From positions 620,001-684,000 of the forward strand of contig NZ_JACHCM010000003.1 in assembly GCF_014200755.1 (NCBI RefSeq): DNA of 64,000 bases. The letters are read 5' to 3'. The notes below the pieces were generated by a model. It saw nothing but the letters and a program-made list of their open reading frames with translations, ran no database searches and was not told where the DNA came from. Below, in pieces: positions 7,678-19,872 of this stretch. The DNA comes from Rhodanobacter sp. ANJX3. GTDB lineage: Bacteria; Pseudomonadota; Gammaproteobacteria; Xanthomonadales; Rhodanobacteraceae. Every line of letters starts with the position of its first letter. The first letter of the stretch is position 1. Both the position numbers and the translations under genes were made by a program.

Positions 7678-8601
7678 ATGCTCCAGCTCTACACCCACGC
7701 CGACTGCCTGATGCACGATCCGGGTGCCGGTCACGCCGAGCGTCCGGCGCGACTGTCGGCCGTGCTGCACGCTCTAGATATGGACCGCTACGCCGCGCTC
7801 GACCGCATCGAAGCGCCGCTGGCCACGCGCGAACAGCTGCTGCGCGCGCACAGCGCCGAGTACGTGGACCGCATCTTCGCCGACGCGCCACGGGAAGGCG
7901 CACACCGGCTCGACGAAGACACGGTGATGTCGCCCGGCTCGCTGGACGCCGCGCTGCGGGCCGCCGGCGCGGTCGTTGCCGCGGTGGATGCCGTGATGAG
8001 CGGAAATCACGGGCAGCGCGCCTTCTGCGCCGTGCGTCCGCCCGGCCACCACGCCACCCGCGATCAGGCAATGGGCTTTTGCCTGTTCAACAGCGTTGCC
8101 GTCGCCGCCGCGCACGCGATCTCGGCGCACGGCCTAAAGCGTGTCGCCGTCGCCGATTTCGACGTACACCACGGCAACGGCACCCAGGCCATTTTCGAAG
8201 CGGACAAGCGCGTGCTGTTCGTTTCCAGTCACCAGTCGCCGCTTTACCCGGGCACCGGCTTCGAGAGCGAGCAAGGTGTCGGCAACATCGTCAACGGCAC
8301 GCTGTCGGCCGGCGACGGCTCGCGCGAATTTCGCGAGCTCTGGAACGACCTGCTGCTGCCGCGGCTGAACGCGTTCAAGCCGCAGCTGATACTGGTGTCG
8401 GCCGGCTTCGACGCGCACCGCAGCGATCCCCTGGCCGATATCCGGCTCGGCCAGGACGACTATGTGTGGATTACCGAGCAGCTGGTGGCCCTCGCCCGCC
8501 GACACGCCGACGGCCGGCTGGTGTCCACGCTGGAAGGCGGCTACGACCTGGCTGCGCTGGCGGCCAGCGCCTCGGCGCATGTCGGGGCGTTGATGGACTG
8601 A
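7678..8601 (+). CDS. Histone deacetylase family protein (acetylpolyamine/acetoin-type amidohydrolase)
   Basis: A 307-residue zinc hydrolase of the HDAC/AcuC/APAH superfamily. The motifs in order are HAERPARLSAV near the start, RPPGHHATRDQAMGFCLFN with the paired catalytic histidines (about 121-141), DFDVHHGNGTQAIFE with the zinc Asp and His, SAGFDAHRSDPLADIRL with the second zinc Asp, and LEGGYDLAAL near the carboxy end. These are typical of bacterial class II deacetylases acting on acetyl-lysine or acetylated polyamines; the substrate cannot be chosen from sequence. It follows the adenosyltransferase by 29 bases and may be read through from it. Confidence 0.88.
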   Translation: MLQLYTHADCLMHDPGAGHAERPARLSAVLHALDMDRYAALDRIEAPLATREQLLRAHSAEYVDRIFADAPREGAHRLDEDTVMSPGSLDAALRAAGAVVAAVDAVMSGNHGQRAFCAVRPPGHHATRDQAMGFCLFNSVAVAAAHAISAHGLKRVAVADFDVHHGNGTQAIFEADKRVLFVSSHQSPLYPGTGFESEQGVGNIVNGTLSAGDGSREFRELWNDLLLPRLNAFKPQLILVSAGFDAHRSDPLADIRLGQDDYVWITEQLVALARRHADGRLVSTLEGGYDLAALAASASAHVGALMD

Positions 8602-8798
8602 TCGCCACGTCGACATTGACCCGCTGCCCGGGCAGGGCATTCGACCAGGACGGCGCAGCAAACCAGCGGCCCCGTCGGCTCCCGGGCCGGCTCGGGCCTC
8701 ACCAAGCTGAATCCGACCGCGGCCGCTCGAGGTATGCCTGCCGTACACGCGGTCTTTCTGTTAGCTTAACGAGCCTTCGAAGCCGACAGACTTTGCCC

Positions 8799-11237
8799 GT
8801 GACGCATAAGCTACCTCCGCGCCGCCTCCTGGCCGTCGCCGCCGCACTCGCCCTGATCGGTAACCAAGCCGAGGCCAAGGGTCAGCCTCGTCCTCAAACG
8901 TCGCTGGACGGGTCGGAGACGGTGTGCCCATTGGGCACCTTTCACTGCGCGCCGCGCCCCTACAACTACGCCATATGCCGGCCCAATGCGCTGCTGGATT
9001 TCTACGATCCGACGCTGGGCAAGGATCCGTCGCTACGCAACATCAGCAAAACCTACGTGAAGTCCGATCGGGTCGACAGCTCCAATCAGACCGTCTACCA
9101 CCTGGAAGGCAATGTGATGCTGCAGCGTGCCGACCAGAAGCTGCAGGCGGACACGATCGATTACCACGACGACACCACCGACTACGACGCGCGCGGTAAC
9201 GTGCGCTATCAGGAGGCCAGCCAGCTGATCGCCGGCAGCCACATGCGCGGTAACACCAACGACAGCCGCGGCATCGCCGACAACGTGCACTACCAAATGC
9301 TCGACGAGCGCGGCAACGGCGTGGCCAAGCAAGGCCAGATGTTCGACGACATGCACACACGCTACTCGATGGCGACGTACTCGACCTGCGACGTCGGGCA
9401 CCACATCTGGGAGTTCCGCGGCAAGTCAATCACGATGGACAAGGTCAACGGTGTCGGCACCGCGCGCAATGCGACCATGCGCGTCGGCAATTTTCCGTTT
9501 ATTTATCTGCCTTACTTCACTTTTCCGATCGATCATCGGCGCAAGAGCGGCTTTCTCGACCCGAAGCTGGGAAACACCAGCCGTTCGGGCTTCGAGATCA
9601 GCACGCCGTACTATTTCAACCTCGCGCCGAACTATGACGCCACGCTGGATCCGCGCTACTACAGTTCGCGCGGACCGATGCTGGCGGGCGAGTTTCGCTA
9701 TCTGCTGCCCGGCAGCCATGCCAGCAATGGCCAGCTCAACGTCGAGTACGTACCCAACGACAGCGGCACCAGCGACGGCACGACCAATACCAACGGCCAG
9801 TCGCGTTACCTGATCGACTACAGCGACACCACCCACCTGTGGGACAACTGGAGCTTCGTGGGCTCGTACAATCATGCGTCGGACAGCGCGTATCTGTATG
9901 ACTTCGGCAACGCCTTGTCGAGCACGGTGATCTATACCCTGGCGTCGAACGCGGCCATCGTCGGCGGCGGCACCTGGTGGAATGCCTCGTTCGGCGGATT
10001 GGTTTATCAAAACACCAACCCGTTCGCGACCGACGCGGTGAATCCGTACGACAAGCTGCCATACGCGACACTCAACCTGAATGTGCCGATCTCGCGCTGG
10101 CTGGAATTCGGCGCGAACAACGAATTCGACGACTTCCACAAGGCGAACTTCGTCGAAGGCGAGCGTCTCGATCTGTATCCCTACATCCAGGCCGACTTCG
10201 GTAATTCGGCCTGGTTCGTGCGGCCGAAAGTGGCCTATCGCTACACCGGTTACGATCTCAGCGGCGATTATCAGAATTACGGTTATTCGGGCCTGTTGAG
10301 CACCGGTGCAACGTCACCGTTCACGGACAAGTCGCCGAGCCGCGCGCTGCCGATCGTCAGCCTCGACAGCGGCCTGGTCTTCGATCGCAGCGTGTCGTTC
10401 TTCGGCGACAGTTACACCCAGACGCTGGAGCCGCGGGCCTACTACCTCTACGTGCCGTACCGCAATCAGGACAACCTGCCGCTGTTCGATACGTCGCTGA
10501 CGTCGTTCGACTATTACCAGCTCTTCACGCCCAACCAGTTTGCCGGCGACGATCGCCAGATGAACGCGAACAACCTCACCGGCGCGCTGACCACCCGTCT
10601 GCTCGACGAAAACGGCGCGGAGAAATTTTCGGCCAGCTTCGGACAAATCCGGTATTTCACCCCGCAACGCGTGCAGATCCCGTACGGAGACAATACCGTT
10701 CCGGCAGCCACCAATTTCAACGGCTCCGATTACGTTGCGCAGATCGACATGCAACTAAACGACCGCTGGCGTGTCAATACGGCGTACCAGTGGAGCCCGA
10801 ATACCCATCAAACCGACATGGCCGCCTTCGAGTTGCAGCATCGCCTGGGCAACGACGGCATATTGAATTTTTCCTACCACTATCGACGCGGGCTGCTGGA
10901 TCAATACAGCGTCTCGGCGGTTTATCCGATATCCGCTTATTGGCGCCTGATCGGGTCATGGAGCTATGAGGAGCCGATCAAGGGTCTGGAAAATACGGCG
11001 ACGGGAACGGTGGAGGCCCTGGCGGGCATCGAGTACGACAGCTGCTGCGTCACGCTGAGGCTGGTCGATCGCAACTACGTCAACCAGACCTACTACGGCA
11101 CCGTGGCGGTGCCGACCGCCAGCAATACCAATCTTCGCGACAACGCCATCATGTTCGAAGTGGTGTTCAAGGGACTGGGTTCGACCGGCGGTCAAATCGA
11201 TCCCACCTTGCGCCGTGATATTCTCGGCTATCAGTAA
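8799..11237 (+). CDS. lptD: LPS-assembly protein LptD
   Basis: An 812-residue outer-membrane beta-barrel that inserts lipopolysaccharide into the outer leaflet together with LptE. It has a signal peptide (RRLLAVAAALALIGNQAEAK). A periplasmic OstA/LptA-like jellyroll covers about residues 80-190 (LEGNVMLQRADQKLQADTID). A long barrel rich in alternating aromatic residues runs to the end. Cysteines occur near the amino end (VCPLGTFHC) and as an adjacent CC pair at about 749-750, matching the inter-domain disulfides of LptD. No ATG is available upstream of the signal peptide; a GTG at 8799 is the best start (TTG at 8793 is possible). Heads the conserved lptD-surA-pdxA-rsmA-apaG-apaH run. Confidence 0.92.
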   Translation: MTHKLPPRRLLAVAAALALIGNQAEAKGQPRPQTSLDGSETVCPLGTFHCAPRPYNYAICRPNALLDFYDPTLGKDPSLRNISKTYVKSDRVDSSNQTVYHLEGNVMLQRADQKLQADTIDYHDDTTDYDARGNVRYQEASQLIAGSHMRGNTNDSRGIADNVHYQMLDERGNGVAKQGQMFDDMHTRYSMATYSTCDVGHHIWEFRGKSITMDKVNGVGTARNATMRVGNFPFIYLPYFTFPIDHRRKSGFLDPKLGNTSRSGFEISTPYYFNLAPNYDATLDPRYYSSRGPMLAGEFRYLLPGSHASNGQLNVEYVPNDSGTSDGTTNTNGQSRYLIDYSDTTHLWDNWSFVGSYNHASDSAYLYDFGNALSSTVIYTLASNAAIVGGGTWWNASFGGLVYQNTNPFATDAVNPYDKLPYATLNLNVPISRWLEFGANNEFDDFHKANFVEGERLDLYPYIQADFGNSAWFVRPKVAYRYTGYDLSGDYQNYGYSGLLSTGATSPFTDKSPSRALPIVSLDSGLVFDRSVSFFGDSYTQTLEPRAYYLYVPYRNQDNLPLFDTSLTSFDYYQLFTPNQFAGDDRQMNANNLTGALTTRLLDENGAEKFSASFGQIRYFTPQRVQIPYGDNTVPAATNFNGSDYVAQIDMQLNDRWRVNTAYQWSPNTHQTDMAAFELQHRLGNDGILNFSYHYRRGLLDQYSVSAVYPISAYWRLIGSWSYEEPIKGLENTATGTVEALAGIEYDSCCVTLRLVDRNYVNQTYYGTVAVPTASNTNLRDNAIMFEVVFKGLGSTGGQIDPTLRRDILGYQ

Positions 11238-11302
11238 TTGGCTGTTCTTCTCTTGTATCCACCCATGTTGTCAGCAACCGTGACGACCCAGGCTTTTCAC
11301 CG

Positions 11303-12652
11303 ATGAAGCAATTTTCTGCACTTTTCCTGCTGGCGCTCGCGACGGCGCTCCCCGTGCACGCCCAGCTGTTGCCGGGCGCCGCGGCATCGGCCAATCAGCC
11401 GATCGATCGCATCGTGGCTGTGGTCAATGACGACGTGATCCTGCAAAGCGAGTTGAACGAGGCCACGCGTTCGGTCCAGCAGCAGTACGCCAGCCAGCCC
11501 GGCCAGCTGCCGCCGCCGGACGTGCTGCAGAAGCAGGTGCTCGATCGCCTGATCCTGAACCGGCTGCAGCTTCAGAAAGCGGACGATCAGGGTATCCACG
11601 TCTCCGACGCCGACGTCGATCAGGCGGTCAACGGCGTGGCCCAGCAGAACAAGATGACGCCCGACCAGCTGCGCGCGGCGGTGGAGCACGACGGCGGCAG
11701 CTTCGCGGCGTTCCGCCAGCAACTGGCCGACCAGATCACCATTCAGCGACTGCACCAGAGCGTGATCCAGGATTCCGTATCGGTGACCGACAGCGAAGTC
11801 ACCAATCTCCTCGAGAGCCCCACCTACAAGGCCGGCGAAGTGCATCTGGCGCACATCCAGATCAGCACGCCCAGCGGCGCCGATGCGACCGCGATCCAGG
11901 CGACGCAGGCCAAGGCCGAACAGGCGGTGGCCGCGCTCAAAGGCGGCATGGATTTCAACGCCGCAGCCATCCGTTTTTCCGATGCCTCCGATGCGCTGGA
12001 AGGCGGCGACCTCGGCTGGCGCCGCATGGACGCCATCCCGCCCGCTTTCGTCGACACCATTGCGGCCATGAAGCCCGGCGACGTGAGCCCGGCGCTGCGC
12101 GGCCCGACCGGCTTCAACATCATCAAGCTGATCGGCCAGCGCGAGCCCAGCCGTCAGGTGGTCACCGAATATCACGCGCGCCAGATCCTGATCAAGCCGA
12201 GCGAACTGATCAGCCCGGAACAGGCGCAGCAGAAGGCACAGGACATCTATAACCGCATCGTCAACAAGCACCAGGACTTTGCCGCCATCGCGAAAAAGGA
12301 TTCGGCCGATCCCACCACCGCCAATGCCGGCGGCGACATGGGCTGGTTCAAGCAGCAGGACTGGGGTTCGAGCGTGGCGCAGCAGCTCGATGCGCTGAAG
12401 GACAACCAAGTCTCCCAGCCGTTCCAGACCGAAGCCGGCTGGCACATCATCGAGCGTCTGGGAACCCGGCAGAGCGATGTCACCGACGAGACGGCACGCA
12501 ACGAAGCACGGCAGGCCATCGGCAACCGCAAGTCCGAGCAGGTTTACGACGATTACCTGCGCCAGATGCGCTCCACCGCCTACATCAACATCCTGGTGCC
12601 CGAACTGCGCTCGGCCGACGATCAGGCTGCCCCGACCAGCACCACGCCCTGA
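11303..12652 (+). CDS. surA: Periplasmic chaperone and peptidyl-prolyl isomerase SurA
   Basis: A 449-residue periplasmic chaperone for outer-membrane proteins, including LptD encoded just upstream. Signal peptide MKQFSALFLLALATALPVHA. An N-terminal chaperone domain begins with IDRIVAVVNDDVILQSEL. Two parvulin-type rotamase domains follow (about 175-275 and 285-390), recognisable by VHLAHIQIS ... GGDLGWRRMDAIPP and YHARQILIKPS ... GGDMGWFKQQDW. A short helical tail ends in YINILVPEL, as in SurA. It lies 65 bases after lptD and is presumably co-transcribed. Confidence 0.95.
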   Translation: MKQFSALFLLALATALPVHAQLLPGAAASANQPIDRIVAVVNDDVILQSELNEATRSVQQQYASQPGQLPPPDVLQKQVLDRLILNRLQLQKADDQGIHVSDADVDQAVNGVAQQNKMTPDQLRAAVEHDGGSFAAFRQQLADQITIQRLHQSVIQDSVSVTDSEVTNLLESPTYKAGEVHLAHIQISTPSGADATAIQATQAKAEQAVAALKGGMDFNAAAIRFSDASDALEGGDLGWRRMDAIPPAFVDTIAAMKPGDVSPALRGPTGFNIIKLIGQREPSRQVVTEYHARQILIKPSELISPEQAQQKAQDIYNRIVNKHQDFAAIAKKDSADPTTANAGGDMGWFKQQDWGSSVAQQLDALKDNQVSQPFQTEAGWHIIERLGTRQSDVTDETARNEARQAIGNRKSEQVYDDYLRQMRSTAYINILVPELRSADDQAAPTSTTP

Positions 12653-12669
12653 GCGGAGAGCCTGTTCAC

Positions 12670-13725
12670 TTGAACGGGACTCCCCTCCCGCGCCTTGCCA
12701 TCACCGCCGGTGAGCCGGCGGGCGTGGGGCCGGAACTGGTGATACGACTCGCCGCCACGCCGCTGGCGGCCAGCCTCATCGCGATTACCGATCGTCACTT
12801 GCTTGAGCGCGCCGCTGCACGCTGCGGCACGACCATTGACCTGATCGATGACGACGGCAGCGTGCAGTTGCAGCGCCAGCCGGGCGCGCTGCGCGTCAAA
12901 CATGTGCCGCTGGCGGCGCCGGAAGACCCCGGCCATCCCGATCCAGCCAATGCCCACCACGTGCTCGTCACCCTGGGGGAGGCGGCGGACGGCTGCATGG
13001 CCGGCCGCTACGATGCGGTGGTCACGGCGCCGCTGCAGAAATCCTCGATCAACGACGCCGGTATTCGCTTCAGCGGACACACCGAATACTTTGCCGAGCG
13101 CGCGCATGCCGATGTGGTGATGATGCTGGCCAGCCCCGAGCTGCGGGTGGCCCTGGTCACGACACATCTGCCCCTGGTCGCGGTATCGGCCGCGATCACC
13201 CGCGACGCGCTCACGCGCACGCTGCGCATCGTACATGCGGAGCTGCGCGCCAAATTTGGCCTGGCCCGGCCGCGCATCGCCATACTGGGCCTGAACCCGC
13301 ACGCCGGCGAGGCCGGCCATATGGGCCACGAGGAGATCGACACCATCATCCCCACCTTGAACGCGCTGCGCGCCGAAGGCATGCATCTGCTCGGACCGCT
13401 GCCAGCCGACACTGCCTTCGTGCCGGCGCAGCGGCCGCTGTACGACGCCGTTCTGGCGATGTATCACGATCAGGCGCTGCCGGTGCTGAAAAGCGAGGCG
13501 TTCGATCGCACGGTGAACCTCACGCTCGGCCTGCCGTTTATCCGTACTTCGGTCGACCACGGCACGGCGCTGGATCTCGCCGGCACCGGCAAGGCCGATC
13601 CGGCGAGCCTGATCGCCGCCGCGCATATGGCGTTGGATCTGGCAGCGCGCCGCACCACTCATCCATCCGTTCCTCTACCCACAGAGGAAATGGCCGAGCG
13701 GCCAAGCTCGCCGGGAAAGCCATGA
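12670..13725 (+). CDS. pdxA: 4-hydroxythreonine-4-phosphate dehydrogenase
   Basis: A 351-residue NAD-dependent enzyme of pyridoxal phosphate synthesis. The amino terminus PRLAITAGEPAGVGPELV is the PdxA signature. Later come VTAPLQKSSINDAG, FSGHTEYFAER, metal-ligand histidines in TTHLPL and in YHDQALPVLK, and IRTSVDHGTALDLAGTGKAD near the end. Translation must begin at the TTG at 12670, since no ATG or GTG precedes the conserved strand. The stop overlaps the rsmA start by four bases. A polar tail of about 25 residues after the conserved domain is longer than in E. coli PdxA (329 aa). Confidence 0.93.
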   Translation: MNGTPLPRLAITAGEPAGVGPELVIRLAATPLAASLIAITDRHLLERAAARCGTTIDLIDDDGSVQLQRQPGALRVKHVPLAAPEDPGHPDPANAHHVLVTLGEAADGCMAGRYDAVVTAPLQKSSINDAGIRFSGHTEYFAERAHADVVMMLASPELRVALVTTHLPLVAVSAAITRDALTRTLRIVHAELRAKFGLARPRIAILGLNPHAGEAGHMGHEEIDTIIPTLNALRAEGMHLLGPLPADTAFVPAQRPLYDAVLAMYHDQALPVLKSEAFDRTVNLTLGLPFIRTSVDHGTALDLAGTGKADPASLIAAAHMALDLAARRTTHPSVPLPTEEMAERPSSPGKP

Positions 13726-14519
13726 ACGCCCGCCCCAAGAAAAGCTTCGGTCAACACTTCCTGCACGACCAGCGCTATATCCATCAGATCGTCAGTATGA
13801 TGGCACCGCAACGCGAGGACGTCGTGGTCGAGATCGGCCCCGGCGAAGGCGCGCTGACCCTGCCACTGCTGAAGGCCGCCGGTAAACTCACCGCGATCGA
13901 ACTGGACACCGATCTGATCCCGGGCCTGCAGGCGCGCGCTGCCGGCGTCGGCGAGCTGCAGATCATTCACGCCGACGTGCTGAAAGTGGACTTCACCGCG
14001 CTGGCGAAAAATCTGGGCGTGCCGCGGCTGCGCATCGCCGGCAATCTGCCGTACTACATTTCCAGCCCGATCCTGTTTCACTGCGTCGATCATTTCGATG
14101 CGATCCAGGATCTGCATTTCATGCTGCAGAAAGAGGTCGTCGACCGCATGGCCGCCGAACCCGGCAGCAAGGTCTACGGCCGGCTGTCGGTCATGCTGCA
14201 GCTGGCGTGCCGGGTCGAGCCGCTGTTCGATGTACCGCCCGAGGCGTTTCGCCCGCCGCCGAAAGTGGAATCGTCGGTCGTGCGACTGCTGCCGCTGTCG
14301 ACCGAACAAAAGCACGACGCCGATCCGGCCCACGTTTACGCGGTGGTCAAAGCGGCCTTCGCGCAGCGGCGCAAAACGCTCAGCAACGCGCTCAAGCAGC
14401 TGCTGGACGGCGACGCCATTCGCCGCGCCGATGTCGACCCAAAGGCTCGCGCGGAAACGCTGGCACCGGCAGACTTTGTGCGGCTGGCAAAAATCTACAG
14501 CACGCAGTCGCAGACGTAG
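13722..14519 (+). CDS. rsmA: 16S rRNA (A1518/A1519-N6,N6) dimethyltransferase
   Basis: A 265-residue KsgA-type methyltransferase that dimethylates two adjacent adenines in helix 45 of 16S rRNA during late 30S assembly. It starts MNARPKKSFGQHFLHD, the KsgA signature. The SAM-binding motif I is EIGPGEGALTLPLL (about residues 38-51). Catalytic motif IV is NLPYYISSPI (about 107-116). VVKAAFAQRRKTLSNALKQL is the conserved RNA-binding carboxy part. Start codon overlaps the pdxA stop (ATGA). Confidence 0.95.
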   Translation: MNARPKKSFGQHFLHDQRYIHQIVSMMAPQREDVVVEIGPGEGALTLPLLKAAGKLTAIELDTDLIPGLQARAAGVGELQIIHADVLKVDFTALAKNLGVPRLRIAGNLPYYISSPILFHCVDHFDAIQDLHFMLQKEVVDRMAAEPGSKVYGRLSVMLQLACRVEPLFDVPPEAFRPPPKVESSVVRLLPLSTEQKHDADPAHVYAVVKAAFAQRRKTLSNALKQLLDGDAIRRADVDPKARAETLAPADFVRLAKIYSTQSQT

Positions 14520-14590
14520 TTCATCGCGCCGGCTCATCACAGACGTGAAGGCTGCGCCCCATTCACGGTGGCAGGCCTTACAATCGGCGC

Positions 14591-14974
14591 ATGAATGAAA
14601 AAGCTTCCTACACGATCGATGTGCAGGTCGAAACGCGCTTCGTCCCCGACCAATCGAAGCCCGGTGACAATCGCTACGTTTTCGCCTACACGATCACCCT
14701 GCGCAACGCGGGCGACATGCCCGCGCGCCTGTTGACCCGCCACTGGATGATCACCGACGCCAACGGCAAGGTCGAAGAAGTGCGCGGCGACGGCGTCGTC
14801 GGTGAGCAGCCGTGGATGCGCCCCGGCGACGATTTCGAGTACACCTCCGGCGCCGTGCTGGAAACGCCGGTGGGCACCATGGGCGGCAGTTACCAGATGC
14901 TGGCCGACGACGGTACGCGGTTCGACGCGCCGATACCGACCTTCACCCTGTCCATTCCGCGCACACTGCATTGA
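14591..14974 (+). CDS. apaG: ApaG family protein (Co2+/Mg2+ efflux-associated fold)
   Basis: A 127-residue single-domain beta-sandwich of the ApaG/DUF525 family. YTIDVQVETRFVPDQSKPGD, FAYTITLRNAG, LLTRHWMITDANGKVEEVRG and GVVGEQPWMRPGDDFEYTSG are the standard conserved blocks. Length is normal (E. coli 125). The position between rsmA and apaH is conserved in gammaproteobacteria. A role in cobalt/magnesium homeostasis was proposed from Salmonella genetics; the biochemistry is unsettled. Confidence 0.93.
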   Translation: MNEKASYTIDVQVETRFVPDQSKPGDNRYVFAYTITLRNAGDMPARLLTRHWMITDANGKVEEVRGDGVVGEQPWMRPGDDFEYTSGAVLETPVGTMGGSYQMLADDGTRFDAPIPTFTLSIPRTLH

Positions 14975-15033
14975 CCGGGCAATCGTGATGGACTCGCTTC
15001 GGCCCTTCCCCGCCGCAACGGACGCGGACTGAC

Positions 15034-15885
15034 ATGGCAACGTACGCCATCGGCGACGTGCAGGGCTGCTATCCCGAGCTGCAGCGGCTGCTGGAAAAAC
15101 TGCGCTTCGACCCGGCGCGCGACCAGCTTTGGTTCTGCGGCGATCTGGTCAACCGCGGCGGCCAATCGCTGGAAACGCTGCGGCTGATTCACGAGTTGCG
15201 CGAGTCCTGCGTAGTCACGCTGGGCAATCATGATCTGAGCCTGTTGGCGATTTCGCAGCGCAGACCGGACGCGCAGGCGCGGGTGAATCCCGAGCTGCGC
15301 GAAGTGCTGTTCGCCACCGACGCGCCGGTGCTGTTCGAATGGATGCGCTCGCAAAAGCTGCTCCATCACGACGAACAGCTCAACTGGACCATGGTGCACG
15401 CCGGCCTCGCGCCGATGTGGACGCTGAAGCAAGCGCAACGCGCAGCACAGGATGTCGAGCGCGAGTTGTCCAGCCCGCGCCATCCGCGGCTGCTGCGCAA
15501 TCTGTTCGGCAACCGTCCGGCAGTTTGGTCGAGCCGACTGCAAGGCCTGGACCGGCAGCGCGCCACGATCAACACGATGACGCGGATGCGCTATTGCGAC
15601 GTCAACGGCCGCATCGACTTCGATGCCAAGGACATTCCCGGCACACAAAAGCCCGGTCTGTATCCCTGGTTCGAGGTGCCAGGCATGCGCCGCCGCGATA
15701 CGCGGATCGTCTGCGGCCACTGGTCGGCGCTGGGCCGTTTTGCCGGCCTGGGCGTGCACGCCATCGACACCGGTTGCGTCTGGGGCGGCAAGCTGACCGC
15801 GCTGCGCATCGACGAGGAGGAACCGCAGTACATCACCGTCGACGCCGAGCCGCACCGACATAGACCGCCCGGCGGCGAAGACTGA
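15034..15885 (+). CDS. apaH: Symmetrical bis(5'-nucleosyl)-tetraphosphatase
   Basis: A 283-residue metallophosphoesterase that splits Ap4A into two ADP and also decaps Np4-capped RNAs. The motifs ATYAIGDVQGCYPELQRLL, WFCGDLVNRGGQSLETLR and VVTLGNHDLSLLAIS supply the metal ligands of the PPP phosphatase fold. VCGHWSALGRF and AIDTGCVWGGKLTALRI complete the carboxy half. It ends the lptD-to-apaH run and converges on secA with a shared terminator between them. Confidence 0.94.
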   Translation: MATYAIGDVQGCYPELQRLLEKLRFDPARDQLWFCGDLVNRGGQSLETLRLIHELRESCVVTLGNHDLSLLAISQRRPDAQARVNPELREVLFATDAPVLFEWMRSQKLLHHDEQLNWTMVHAGLAPMWTLKQAQRAAQDVERELSSPRHPRLLRNLFGNRPAVWSSRLQGLDRQRATINTMTRMRYCDVNGRIDFDAKDIPGTQKPGLYPWFEVPGMRRRDTRIVCGHWSALGRFAGLGVHAIDTGCVWGGKLTALRIDEEEPQYITVDAEPHRHRPPGGED

Positions 15886-15901
15886 GTGAGCTTCAGCTCA
15901 T

Positions 15902-15930
15902 AAAAAAACCCCGCGGAAGCGGGGTTTTTA
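15902..15930. terminator. Bidirectional rho-independent terminator between apaH and secA
   Basis: A-tract, six-base GC stem CCCCGC, loop GGAA, complementary GCGGGG and T-tract. The A/T runs flank both sides, so it works for apaH reading right and for secA reading left. Confidence 0.9.
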
Positions 15931-15951
15931 TTGCCTTCGAGCGGCTTTCGA

Positions 15952-18684
<2,733 letters not shown>

Positions 18685-18942
18685 CGATCTTCCGGATTGG
18701 GAAACAAGTTGACTGCAGCGGACGCAAGCCAGTCGGGCATATTACTACATGCCCAAGTCCTGCATGCCGGACGCTGGCCGCCTCGGGACTTGAATCTGTC
18801 CTTACAGCGGAGTGGTTGCGGCTTGCGGGGCCGGTACGTGTTACGGACGCAGACAAGCATCGTCTGGCATCCGACTAGTGATACCGGATGGCGGCTGGGT
18901 CGATGGGATTCAAGGTCACCGGCGACGCCGGAGCTTTTTGGG

Positions 18943-19872
18943 TCAGCGGTGGTTGCGCGCAAAGGCCAGCGGATTGACCACATGGCCGTCGTACCAGACC
19001 TCGAAGTGCACGTGCGAGCCGGTCGACCGACCGGTGGACCCGGCCTGCGCCACCACCGTGCCGACCTGGACATGCTCGCCGGCATGCACATCCAGCGCGC
19101 TGTTGTGCGCATAGCGTGTCATGTAGCCATTGCCGTGATCGATCTCGACCACATTGCCATAGCCGTTGCGTAGCCCGGCATAGGTCACCATGCCCTCGGC
19201 GACGGCATGCACCGGCGTTCCATAGGGCGTGGAAATATCGATGCCGGTATGGCGGGCGGCGCGGCCGTCGAACGGATCGGGCCGCGCACCGAAGTACGAA
19301 GAAATATAGCCCTCGACCGGCATGCCGGTGGGTTTGAGATTCGATTCGATCTTGGCGTCGAGCAACAGGCTTTGCAGCGCGGACAGCTGTGCCTGCTGCG
19401 TGTCGAACTGGCTGGCCAGCTGGCTGATGCTGCTGTCCAGCGTCTGCGGCAAGGCGTAGGCGCTGCCGCTGACATCTTCCACGCCGCCGACGGCCGGCGG
19501 CTGGTCGAAATTGAATTCGGTCGCGTCCAGCTTGCCGACCTCGGTCAGCCGCTCGCCCAGCGCGTTCAGCCGCGTCGACTGCGCCTGCAGCTGGCCGAGC
19601 TTGACCGCCAGCGCATTCAGATCGCGCTGGGAATCCCCGCGCAAACCGCTGAGCTGCGTGCTCTGCTGCTTCACCTGCTGCTGCAGCTCGCGGATCTGCG
19701 ACAGCGCCCGATTTCGAGGACTGGCTACGGTCAGCGCAAGCGCCACTCCCGCGCCGATGCAGCCCACAACGCTCAATGCCAGCAGGGAAAGCAGCTTCCA
19801 GCGCAAGCGCCAGTCGGCCAAATCGAGGGTTTTGGGCAATTTACGCGAACGTGAGACGAGTATGATTTGCAT
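18943..19872 (-). CDS. M23 family metallopeptidase (LytM domain), membrane-anchored
   Basis: A 309-residue protein with a cytoplasmic basic head, one membrane helix at about residues 29-50 (LLSLLALSVVGCIGAGVALA), a coiled-coil stretch rich in Gln/Leu (about 60-110), then a LytM endopeptidase domain. The zinc motifs are complete: HTGIDISTPYGTPVHA (H...D) and GSHVHFEVWYDG (H.H). An active LysO/MepM-like peptidoglycan endopeptidase is therefore likely rather than a degenerate EnvC/NlpD activator. The gene is found just upstream of secA in many gammaproteobacteria. Its ATG at 19872 abuts the ATG of the divergent dciA. Confidence 0.86.
   Translation of the reverse strand: MQIILVSRSRKLPKTLDLADWRLRWKLLSLLALSVVGCIGAGVALALTVASPRNRALSQIRELQQQVKQQSTQLSGLRGDSQRDLNALAVKLGQLQAQSTRLNALGERLTEVGKLDATEFNFDQPPAVGGVEDVSGSAYALPQTLDSSISQLASQFDTQQAQLSALQSLLLDAKIESNLKPTGMPVEGYISSYFGARPDPFDGRAARHTGIDISTPYGTPVHAVAEGMVTYAGLRNGYGNVVEIDHGNGYMTRYAHNSALDVHAGEHVQVGTVVAQAGSTGRSTGSHVHFEVWYDGHVVNPLAFARNHR

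Noticed and set aside
7479-8798. Upstream extension of the lptD frame through the deacetylase gene
   Set aside because: Arg/Ala-rich shadow of the adenosyltransferase and deacetylase genes; LptD's signal peptide begins at 8799.
18917-18940. CCGGC-GAC-GCCGG stem followed by AGCTTTTT
   Set aside because: Oriented as a plus-strand terminator, but both flanking genes (secA, M23 peptidase) are on the minus strand, so it would stop nothing known.
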